Assembly (NCBI RefSeq): GCF_040807025.1
Contig: NC_090942.1
Coordinates: forward strand, 192,070,247 to 192,134,246
Reading direction: 5' to 3'
DNA from: Struthio camelus
Taxonomy: Eukaryota > Chordata > Aves > Struthioniformes > Struthionidae
Length of the DNA stretch: 64,000 bases
Position 1 is the stretch's first letter; each line of letters opens with the position of its first letter. The notes under the pieces were generated by a model. The model searched no databases, was not told the DNA's origin, and saw nothing but the letters and a program-made list of their open reading frames with translations. Below are positions 53,401 to 64,000 of this stretch, piece by piece. Made by a program: the position numbers and the translations under genes.

Positions 53401-56400
53401 AGGACAATCGTTTACATTTTGTTGTTTTCTCTTGACCTCACAAAATTCCTTTCTTCATCCCTCATGCCCTGGTAGGAAATATATTCATTCAACAGGAGGG
53501 GAGGTGGCCAGGTTGGGATCCTATGTAAATCTTGGCCTGACGTTCTGCATGAATTGCATTTTCACACTTAGCTTATCTGATAATAAACTTGGCAATAAAG
53601 AGGATGCTGAAGCAGGGCGTGTTTTGTGCATTTGCAGGTAGTGTGGCAGCAAGTTCACCTCAGAGAACCTTCTTAGTAGTCTGCTTCCTCCCGCACAGTA
53701 CTCCTTATGCCTCTTATTCTCCCTTGCCTCTGATTTGGTTCTGGTTGCTTGATACCCCCCTGGGTTATGCACTTTGAAATGATAGTCAGATGTTCATTTC
53801 CAAATTTAAGCCTCAAAGACGTAAGTCATGTTATGGTACTTCAAGCAAGGCTTGATTTTGCCAAGGGCTGACCTGATGAAGTACTGAGCATTCTGCCCTC
53901 CGTTCAACAGCATGCCTGTCCCTGTGTTTAGCTTCTAACTAATTGCTCAAAATTGGCTTATATTTAAGCTGTTTTGTAGATTGTGGCCTGAGTATGCAGC
54001 ACTTGGCAGATTCCGGTCTTCCAGGACAGAGTACTCAGGAGCACATTTGTACTGGGGCTATACAAGCACATGTATTCCAGATGCTGAGAACTCTGCCAAG
54101 TGCTCCTGCATTCCCTGCCTTCCAAGCGGTGACATTTTGTCCTGTAAAGTATGGCATTTTTCTACTGTTCTCAAAGCATTTCCACAAAGGGAAATTCCAT
54201 GCACTGCGGATGCATGGAGGATGGCGGCAGAAGTGCGGGCAGTTGTATGGACTGATAAGTTGTAAGCTTCTGATGAGACCACCCCACTGCCACAGTAGAG
54301 AATCCTTTCCTAGTCACCCAACAGCTCAAACTCCCTATACAGCCAGTATAGGTGGGACATTAGCACTGTAGATGGCAATATACTGTACTTTCCATGTCAG
54401 CCCTGACTATGCTGTTCTAGTACATGTAGCTACAAGCATTCAAAGCATCTTATGCGTTATGTCTAAACTTCATCACCCAAGAGTGCTTCTGTGGTCCCAA
54501 ATCTAGGCACTTGTCTCCGGTATACCCCACCTCCACATCAGGGTGAGCTTTGAGTGTGCATTAGCCTATCCTTTTACCTCACCTGCTTCTACGCGCCTTG
54601 GTTTCCTGGGGAATAAACTCAGGCCAAAAGACAAATGTGACACATTCTTCAAGACTCTCAGTTTGGGTAAGCAGGGGTCAGACTGGAGTCTTCCTGCCCT
54701 ACATTCTAGACATAGCCCCATGCCCTGTGTTGTTTTAGAGACCTATGGTCTTCTCTTTCTTGTAACTCACACTACCCGTCTTGGAATACAGTTTTTAAAG
54801 CTTATTTTTCATGAAAAATAGGTATTTCAAAAACAACCTCACTTTTCTCTCAGTGCAAAGGTTATCCCACCCCTCTGGCACATTCCCAGCATGGGATTTC
54901 TACTTCTCTCAGACTATCAGGTGTCTTGTAAAGTTGTGCCTGCTTGTTAGGGACCCACATAAAACTCCCATCTTGTGAATTCATACTTGCCTTTGGTTCT
55001 CTCATATCCCAGAAAAATAGATGCCTCTTCCCCACCAAAACACACAGCCTAAGAACCAAAGCGCAATCTCACAACACAGGACCATGCCAGTCTCTGCAAA
55101 GATAAAATCCTAAGTCCCTCCTTCTGCCAACTCCTCTTCCTGGCCTGAAAGCAGGTGCCAAGGAGGACAAGAAGTGCAGAATTCTAAAGGAGGGAGAAGT
55201 GCTTTGTAAATGGTAGCCTAATGCGACAAAGTTTTGTAAACAAGGATTCAGTTCAGGTTTTTAAGATTATTTTTGCAAAGAAATGATACAGAAATTCTGT
55301 TCTAAAATATGCAACTAGTAAAGGGTTTCGGGCTTAGATAAATTCTGTCCTCATCTTAAAAATTTCTGCAGAGGGATTTTAGTTTGGGTTTTTTTTCACA
55401 TGATTTTAGTGACTGTTGCAGTCCTCATACAAGTATTTGCTGTTAATCTCATATGCCTGATTACCTCACGGCTTGTTTTTATCAGAACAAAATGCTTGTT
55501 TCAACATCTGAGTATCAGAGATGTGTTAGTTAGAGAAGCCATGCAATGTCCTTAGTTTCAGATTGACCTCTGGCAATCCTACCTCCTGACAGAACAACAG
55601 CATCATCTGTGCGCTTCCAAATACCTCACAAGCACTAATTTTCTAGACGTAACAGTATGTTGCAAACGGATCTAACTCTCAGTCGTACCTGACTGCATCT
55701 ATCTTTTGGAGGGATGACAAACTTTTATTAACAGAAGGAGAACTGAAACAGCTCCTTTCCAATTTGAAATTTCACACATTTACATAAGTACGCAAGCCAA
55801 AGTTTGCCAAAAATAAAATGGAAAGTGATGTGGAAGTTAAAGTTACTCCACGTGCCATACTCAAAGCCAGACTGTGAATGGATTTCTGGAAATTTCAAAT
55901 TTTAACTGTAAATAAACTGTCAGAATGCATCACATATGAACACAGAAAGATGTTACAGGCTGCAGGGAGATGAATATCTGTGATGAGGAAAAAACAACCT
56001 AACTGGCATGTAGAGGAATGCTTGAAGCTTCCTTTCTCACGACTACAGTAAAAATACTCATATATTTTCTTAGAATAATAAAAGCATTCATTCTATCTCC
56101 TGCTTGGAGCTGTTGGGCACTTACAGTGTGTTATTAGCCACTGTACAAATGTCTTTTGTTTTGAAAAATCAGAGGAATTAGTAGGAAAGTAGGATTAAAG
56201 CATTCCCTATAGCCCTGCCCCAGGATTTGCTTATGTATTTTGTTTTAAGGAGTCACTGGATTAAAAAAAAAAACCTAATCTGTGCTGGAATTAAGGACTG
56301 GCACTCAGTATGTCCATCTCTCTGGGGAGCACCTCTATAATTAAGACACGGAATTGGGTTTATGCTCTTCTTGGCTCCATGATTCTTTGGTTCTTTCCTG

Positions 56401-58600
56401 TCCAATGGGCTCTGCTGCGAGGGGTAGGGCTAGTTGGTGCAGCGCAGCCTCTTAGCTCCTGCTTAAGGAGCCCTCTTCCTTTGAGAAGAAGGGAGGTGCA
56501 GGTTTGAACATCATCCCTTTGAGGATGTCCTGCCTAGAACCCCAATTCCTTCTTTCCCGCATGGATATTCAAACCGCTCGATGTTTAAGTAATAGATAAG
56601 CACTGCTTTCTCCTCAGAGACCATGTTTCAGTGACACATGCATACGTACCCAAAGGCAAGAGTTAGCTACTTAAATGAAGAAGGGAATGAAAGGAAAGAG
56701 GGTTCAAAATGCATTGCAGTCTCACACACGCAAGAATCTAAATCTGGGAAGAGACAGAATCTCAGCTCTCATCTTATCCTTCTCATTTCCTACTGGCTGG
56801 TTTCAACAGATGCCGCACCCCTCTATTCAGAGGTTTTGTTGTTAGGAAAGGGATGTCCCCTGGAGGGGGACAAAGAAGCCAAAATCAAGCTCATGAATTA
56901 CATTCAGTCCTTGAGACTTTGCCTACAGATAAAATGCTCAGCCTGAGTCCCGTTGTGGATTTTCCCTTTCCTTCCTGCTGCCTGAGCTTGAAAACAAGCC
57001 TATCATTTGTAGGATAGCCAAAAGCAAAGGGGAGGCTGTTAAGGAAGTTAAAGTAGCTTCCTCGTCATTGTTTCCTTGAAGAAAACTGGAAATTACTATG
57101 GTTACTCTTATCAAGAGCTTTGATTTGTTTCACATTTTCTTTGCATTCAAGTTAAAAAGGAGGAGGGACACTAAAAGGGTTCCGCCTGTTCAAGCTGCTC
57201 TAGACTTGAGCTGCCATGGTCTCAGCCTGCCCCCTGTCATCAGCTAAATGTTCCTGCCCCTTCCCTTGCATGAGATAGACTTGTGCAGTGGTCAAGTTCA
57301 GCAGACAGATCCCCGAGGAAACAAAGCACTTTATTGTCAGGTGATATTCAGGCTAGATCAGCTCCCTGAGTTTGGTTCATCTTCTGGTTGCACTGGCACC
57401 AATGCCTATGCAAGAGAGGAGGCCAAAATGTGCAGGAAAGGAAGAAGCGTGTGTGTGTGAGGAGGGAGGGGATCAGGCAGCAGTAGCCTAAATTTAGAGC
57501 AGCTTATGCTGAGCTGGAAACATACTCTAAGGTACCGTACCGTTTGGGATGTTATCTGCCCAGTGGGTTGCCATCATTCATACCTCCTGTAAATTAAATC
57601 TGTTTGAACTGCACACTGAGTCCCAAAATAGATTAGATATCACTCACTGTAGGGTTTTGTGCTACAAAAAAAAAAAAAAAGAAAGAAAAAAAAAAGACTT
57701 GGCAATGAACAAGGCCCAGGGGTAGGGTTTCATGTGATACTGAACTAAATCTAACAGCTTGCTGCTGCTGAAAGGGGGCTGTTCATCTTTTTTCCCCTGC
57801 ATTTCCTCCCCCACAGCCGCATGCCATTAATGCTTCCTTTGCACCAGCTCCAGCATTCATCTTACGCTTAGCAAGTGGGCCAGTTTATCTTGCTAATCTC
57901 ATCAGAAATGAGCCAGAAAAAGTGAGTTGCGGTCTACTGGGCATATGAGCTAAGCCAGCATGTTTGGTCACTTGGCTTGGACTGATGACCACCAGCACCT
58001 TGCTGATACCAGGGAAGGGACATGAGCCCAGCCAGGAGCAGGAGAGCATGTGGGAGAGGTGGAAGCTGGATCACAGCCTGTCAGTAGCAGTGAGCTGCTA
58101 GCTTGGCTCAGTTTCCTGCCACACTGCAGCCCAGCAATTCTTGGACTTTGCTATCCAAAGCACATTATGAAATGCATGCAACTCTGGCGTCAGAGCCCCG
58201 CCAAACTTTTACTGCTACAGATTATGGGACAAGTGAATCTGCAGATCCTTATAGACTCAACAACCAGCTTTGTACTCGGCACTTGCTGGCAGCTCAGGCA
58301 AGTTATGGAACAGTGGTGCAATGTGCTTCCCCTCTGGGAAATTCTGCTTGCTAAAGGAGCAATCTTAATTATGTGCTTGAAGCTTTTGGAGAATTTCGAA
58401 CGCCAGCCCCCTGGAGGGGAACTGCAGTAATCCAGATGCTAGGCAACAATAGTAGGAAATGCTGTGATGAAGCCTGCATGTAGTGGGAAAGGATGTCACT
58501 TAAATGACAAAATACCTACTTGAGAACTTCCTCTCTTTGAACAACAGTCTAGCAAGTCCTTTGTTAAGAGGAGTTGACGTTTTGCTCACTGTTAGGCCAC
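53401..58600. other. Intergenic, slightly less AT-rich
   Basis: Holds several open frames of 100-140 codons with no recognised domains, and an A-rich run at 57666-57695. A string near 58415-58440 (GAACTGCAGTAATCCAGATG) may be the end of an old amniote repeat. No gene is supported. Confidence 0.5.
57666..57695. repeat. A-rich low-complexity tract
   Basis: A15, GAAAG, then A10: simple low complexity in intergenic DNA. Confidence 0.85.
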
Positions 58601-61600
58601 AGCCTTTACAAGCAGCCCTCAGAAGGGGCCCAGCCTCTCTTGATGGCGTTTATGAACCAAGAGATTCACAGATCTGTTTCACAAGTCACAGCTTCAGCCC
58701 TTCCCTGTTCCTCAAACAAAAGTGATTTCAGTTGACCAAAAGTCAGGCACAAAGGAGAGTGCTTTTGCCCCTGAGGAGCAGCACGATCTAGTTTGAGTGA
58801 TTATTATCTGCAAAGTCATTGACATTCCTCAGACTGAAAAACAATCAGCTCTGGCCCTGGATGTAAGAAACTCAGACAGAGCAGGATCCACTCAGAGGAG
58901 CTGAGACCTACTGTGATTTTGTAGAAGCTGTGCTGGAAACAAGGGAACCTTTCTTCCTCTCTCACACATGAACAACGTGAGCTTTCCAACGTCCTTCACA
59001 CTGAAGTCAGTTTGCTTCCAGTGAAAACTCCTCTCTGTGCAGGATAGCTGAATTCCTACTGACAGCATCTGTTGCTGAGCTATTGTTGAGTGTGTAACGG
59101 AGCCATGGGAACTCCAGATTATTCCTCACAGAATCATTCAACTTCTGTGTTTCTAGGCTGCCAAGATTTAGAAAGAAGATGTGTGCACTTTCTGCCAGAA
59201 TATGGGAAGTACATGTGTTTCACTGACGTGGACAGGAATTTCTGAAGAGGAGGTGTCCAGAGTCTCTTGGGCGGGGGTGAAGGAAGCAGGTCTGGCTCAC
59301 CTTTCGTGCAACAGAGTTTCCACAGTTTCATGCAAGTTCCATTTTCTGCTCTTCTGCCGTTAAGCCACGGTGTGCATGGGCTGTGCACCCCATTTTTGTG
59401 CAAACGGAGATGCATCAAGTCTGAAAGGTGACTTGCGGTCACATTCATGTTTGGTGCGCTGCCTGCTTTCTGTGAATATGCTCGCTTTAGGCCTGCAGCA
59501 TGAATCTCCAGATATGCTTAGCATTAAGATGTGGTTAACTCGGTTTTTAACCAAACTGAAATTTTACAATTAGGGAAGATGCTGTGCAGTGATATCATAC
59601 TTTTGTATTTATTTATTTTTAGGTTCTATGGAAATTACAATGATACAGTCACGCTCTTGAGTGTATGTGTGCTTTTGTGTGTCTGCCAGCCTTCCCTTTG
59701 CAAATAAATTTTGGCCTTTTTCAGTCCAGTTTCACTTAAGGCTAATGGTTTCAAAGATATTAGGTCCCTACACATTTCATGAAAACAGACAGGTGAATAT
59801 AGCAGAGAGAAAGGCTACCGCCTTACACTGAAGAAGATGTGTAGCATCAACCCAAGCCAGACTAGGCATGAAAGAATGCACAGAGGAGAGCAGTGTTACA
59901 TGTCCCAAACACAGGAGAAGCTTTAGCCAGAGCTGACACCTTATCAGAAATCAGAGAATTCCACCTTGAGAAGAAAATCAATTGGACACCAGGTGTCATT
60001 TGTTATGTGGTATATGGAACTACTTCTGTACTTAGGAGAGCAGAAATGGATGCTGCTTGGTAATTAGCCAGGCAACCGTTCCCAGTAAGCCGTTTGGATA
60101 CAGCCTTGCTATTTTGGGAGGAAAGAGAGTTTAACAGAAAGGGTATGGGTCATTCTATTGCAGCTGGCCTCAGTGGGATCATGAGCACATTTGATTTACT
60201 AATATAAACATAGCCTTAGCGTCTTGCAGTCACTACCATGTATATAGCTGATGTGACTTAATGAGGTTTACAGCATATAAAGAATCTACTTTACAGTCTG
60301 ACTATTTATTTGCAACTCCTGTTTATCCATTTTGTTCTTTCACAGATAGTTTTAACATCAGTCCCTCCTTCACTTCTCTGCTTACTTTTGAGGCCCAGCT
60401 GTCAGCGTTTCCCATTTCTACAGCTCACCCTTACACCAAGGTAGACCCCTTATGCTCTCCCAAGAAGCAATGGCGTCAGCAAGCATTGCAGAAGCAATAC
60501 AGAAACCAGAAAGAGAGGCCTAAACTCAGCTTCGGCAGATTTAAAAGCCTGTCAGCCATCTACGGAAAAACAAGCCTGTATAAGAGTGGATTAGTTCAGA
60601 ATGCATTTTACATTAAAATCCAAACACTGCCATAAGAAAGACATGCTTTTCTTCTTTTAGTTTTCTTCTTCTTCTTCTTCATTACAATAAAGGAACAGAT
60701 TCCAGTGAATATTTTGATCATTATTATTCTGCTAATGATAAAAGCTTGTGGAGGACTACTAAAAATAATAAAATATTGTTTTAAAAGGGCAAAGTTTGAG
60801 TAATTGAGAAGTTGATATATTCTTTTCTCTTAGCCGTAGGTGTGTACTAGTCAACAGTTTTTAAAGTGCTACCTCCTCCTGTTTAGTCCTCAATTACACA
60901 TCACTCCTTTTCCTTACTGCTATTTCTCTGTATGGTCAAAGCATCTAGAGGCTTAGTCCTGAATGAGTAATGGGTCTTCAATTTGCTCACCCCAAGAACT
61001 TATGTTTAACTAGTTATCTTTCCTTCAAATTGTTCATTCCCTTATGGGTATTACTCAAATGATGCAGTACTGAGAATATGTATTAGAGCTTATGACTACC
61101 ATGAATAGATGGTCCTGAATCAGTTCATTGTGTTTTGTTTTTTTTTAATTAATTACATCTTTTAATTAACATAAATCCCAGCCACACATTTACCTATCAA
61201 TTTTACATAGGATTTTAGACTCCTTTGCTCTTTTAATTGTGTCTGCAGCCATTTAATGTTTAGGTGGACAGAATAGCTATAATAACGCAACTTTTTGTTG
61301 ACACTTTTGAAGCTGCTTATGAATCAAATGCTTTCAGATAAGCTATTATCAGGCAACTTATACCCTCCGGGGGGATCTAAATTGTGGGGACAGAGATTGC
61401 TTCTCAGCTCCCAAAATGTACACTGGCCACATTGTAAATGCATATTGGGATGAGGCTCGAGGCTCTGATGTTCGCTATTTCCTCTTCTGCTCCATTTCCA
61501 CTGGAAAGAAATTCAGGTATATGGGAAAGGAAGGATCTACAGTGCGCTCCAAAAGGTCCCTGTTGGACAAGTAGAGGACAACAGCCGGGGGAAGGATAGG

Positions 61601-64000
61601 GAAGGGGAAGGACAGTGGAGGGACACACCATGAAACCCTACTTCGTAGTACCCCACATACTGCCTGTTACCAAAGATAGTAGATATGTAAGGCGAAAAAT
61701 TCCCATTAGCTTCAGGGTCCAGATAACGGAACTTCCTGACAAAGATGGAACTAGGGCACAGTTTTTTGACTAATGGTTTTGTTCTTATTCCAGCATCATT
61801 CTTTCCCTCGTTTTTGCTTTTTGCTACTACAGAACAGCTGTATATACTATGATACTACTTAGTCATGGTACAATTGCAAAAATTACACTCTGAGCAGTTT
61901 AAACTATCTTGAGCCTAGTTAAAGGAATGAAGGAATTTAAAGGAATGAAACTTTAAATGAGACAAAGAAGTCATAATTTTACACATAGAATTACCTTTAG
62001 AGCTCTTGTGATGCAAGGAGAGGAGATAAAAATACGAGTGTTTAATAAGAAAGCAAGCAAGTGAAAAGTACAAATTAATTTTGCTTTTGCAGGTTATTTT
62101 AGAAAGTAACTCGTGCTACTAAATATATGAGAAGAACAAATTTCCTTCCTATAATCAGTTCATCTATGACCCCTTTTTACAACCACATCTTTCCTGTCCC
62201 TAATATTTGCCTACAGATCACAGTTTGTTCAGTGTTTCCATTATTAGTGTTTTTCTGTGATAAATATTTCAACTTTCCTTCAGCAGACTAGCATTTTCTG
62301 CAGGATATTTCAAGGAGAGCTAATTTATATAAGCAAACTGCTTTAAGGTGATCCATCATGGACACTCAAAATGTTTGTATACTCTGTATGTGCTATGTAG
62401 ACATATTTGCCATTTCTTTTGTACTTCACACATCACCTTTGGCTCACAAGTGTCTCCAGTTTTTGCCCTTATTCATAACAAGTGGGCAATACACATGTAG
62501 TTGCCAACATGGCATCCCGAAAAAATGGGGAAGGAAAAGTCCCTCCAAGTTTAATCAACAATTAGCAACTAAAAGGGGCTCACATTGGTCAAAGCTGGTA
62601 TGCAGCTCTGAGAGAGAAAGTGCTGAGGGACAAAAAATGGGTGGGAGATTTTGTGAAAGCAATGCTCAGCATGTCCTTCCTTCCTTCACAAGGTTACATT
62701 TTTTGTAAGTAGAAGATCTGTGTATTTTCTGCCATGTCCCAAGTTGGAAATGCAAAAAGCTTCATTTACCACACAGCCACTCAGCTGCAAGTTAATGGGT
62801 ATTATTTGAACAGAATAGGATAGAATAAAAGCAATTCCAGGGGGAGTTTACTGACACATCCTCCTTCACTGACTAAAACTACGCAGAGCTACATATGTGC
62901 CTAGCCACAGGACAAGCAAAGCACTGCCGCTTTGCAGAAGCCCCTTCCCCTCTCCCCATCAGTCTTCAGTTCAGCTAGAGAGGAAAAAATGGGACTGCTT
63001 CAAAGTGGGGAGTAGAGTCCATTTGCAGTAGGCTGCCCCATTTCCTAACAGCCCATGGCATGGCCCTCACTGCATAGCAGATGTGGGTTGTCTCCTTTCT
63101 TTTTTCTCCTTCTTCCCCCCATCCAACCATTTTTTTTTTTAATCAGCTGAACTGATCAGCCCAACCAAGAGTGAGTTCAGATGTCCTTTTAAGAGGCTCT
63201 ACTTCCATAACAAACATATGCACTGAATCTGCATGATACCCTGGCTCCATTAAACCGGGATCTCTGTGTTTTTCCCCCCAGTCTGCCTCTCTCTCTGGGG
63301 AAAACTCTCTCCATGAACAACAGCAAGTCATCTTACATTGTCCCCAAACACTCCACTACCCTCCTCGAAACTGTCCTTTTTGGTGAGCACTGCAAACAGT
63401 TGATAGTGGTGCTCAGACTGTCACACAGGCCGGCTATAATGGCAGAGCTGTTGTCCTGTCTGGTTTTTCTGTTCTGGTCTGTTGTCTCTAGTTTTATTCT
63501 TAACTGGTCAGTTCTGAGAGATGCTCTTCTCTATTCCTAATGTTTCATCCTATTTTGTGCAATCCTTCCCCCTCTGCCCACATGGGTATGAACAAAATCT
63601 ATTTCCTCGACTTCTCATTAGTTTGGGGGACTCTAGCATGCCACCTTTTCAAGGGCTTCTGCATGGGACTTTTCTGCCCCTAGCACTATGGCCACACCAT
63701 GTGTGGCTCCTCAAACCTGCCTCTCCAAAAGATGCTAAAAGGTGGCGTTTGGGTGCCCCCAAAGAGGTGGAGTCTCTGACTATAGCACATAAAGGTAGTA
63801 AAAGTTCCCAGCAAGATCTGCCGTTCTTGTATCTTTTCCTAAGCACGTAACAGCCAGCTTGAGATGGTCCTGAGAGCATAGTCCCACATCTATGCTGCTG
63901 TTGCCTCAGTCTGTCATTCTATAGCTCAGTGGCAAGTATGAATCTGTTAAGTAGATAAAGTCAGAAGGTATAACCACAGTGTTAAAAAAGACCCTGTATT
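58601..64000. other. Intergenic to right edge
   Basis: AT-rich, with a (TTC)n tract at 60665-60680 and no supported gene. By synteny with other amniotes the next gene would be ITM2B, but none of its exons is visible here. Confidence 0.6.
60661..60680. repeat. (TTC)n trinucleotide tract
   Basis: About five tandem TTC units after a T-rich lead, in intergenic DNA. Confidence 0.85.

Noticed and set aside
53943-54371. 142-codon open frame in intergenic DNA
   Set aside because: Starts at TTG and has no recognisable domain or flanking splice signals supporting an exon.
58050-58430. 126-codon open frame
   Set aside because: Starts at GTG, has no domain, and its end overlaps a stretch that may be old repeat.
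60261-60635. 124-codon ATG ORF, the best candidate in the right-hand intergenic region
   Set aside because: Has an ATG, but no domain, no CpG island or promoter features and no similarity to ITM2B, the expected next gene. Would need expression or conservation to be kept.

Overview
This is a 64 kb piece of vertebrate nuclear DNA, most likely from a bird. Three spliced housekeeping genes appear in the order SUCLA2 (minus), NUDT15 (plus), MED4 (minus), the same order and orientation as in human 13q14 and the RB1-linked region of birds. The interspersed repeats are mostly CR1 non-LTR retrotransposons, including copies with the bird-type ATTCTGTGA-like 3' end. No Alu, L1 or rodent SINEs were seen. 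I cannot name the species.

Layout. 1-18,730: SUCLA2 exons 8 to 1 on the minus strand; the last exons (about 93 residues) lie off the left edge. 18,330-18,930: its CpG-island promoter, with a perfect NRF1 palindrome and a CTCF-like motif. 19-31 kb: intergenic, with an old CR1 relic that keeps pieces of ORF1 (esterase) and ORF2 (endonuclease), two MIR-like SINE fragments and two younger CR1 fragments. 31,125-32,932: NUDT15, three exons on the plus strand, complete (167 aa), with a CpG island over exons 1-2. 33-37.7 kb: AT-rich convergent 3' regions of NUDT15 and MED4. 37,752-46,768: MED4, seven coding exons on the minus strand, complete (260 aa). A 1 kb CR1 copy sits 49 bp from its exon 4. 46,330-47,110: MED4 CpG island, also with a perfect NRF1 palindrome. 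47.1-64 kb: AT-rich intergenic DNA with no gene that I can support.

Roles. SUCLA2 is the ADP-forming beta subunit of mitochondrial succinyl-CoA ligase (TCA cycle). NUDT15 is a cytosolic Nudix nucleotide diphosphatase. MED4 is a middle-module subunit of the Mediator complex. They are separate transcription units, not an operon. The one shared element I can see is the NRF1 palindrome in the SUCLA2 and MED4 promoters. I rebuilt all 18 coding exons by hand; every donor begins GT, every acceptor ends AG, and phases are continuous within each gene.

I found no convincing new biological system. The most interesting items are the promoter motif pair, the old CR1 relic, the CR1 insertion beside a MED4 splice site, and the abrupt GC change inside NUDT15.
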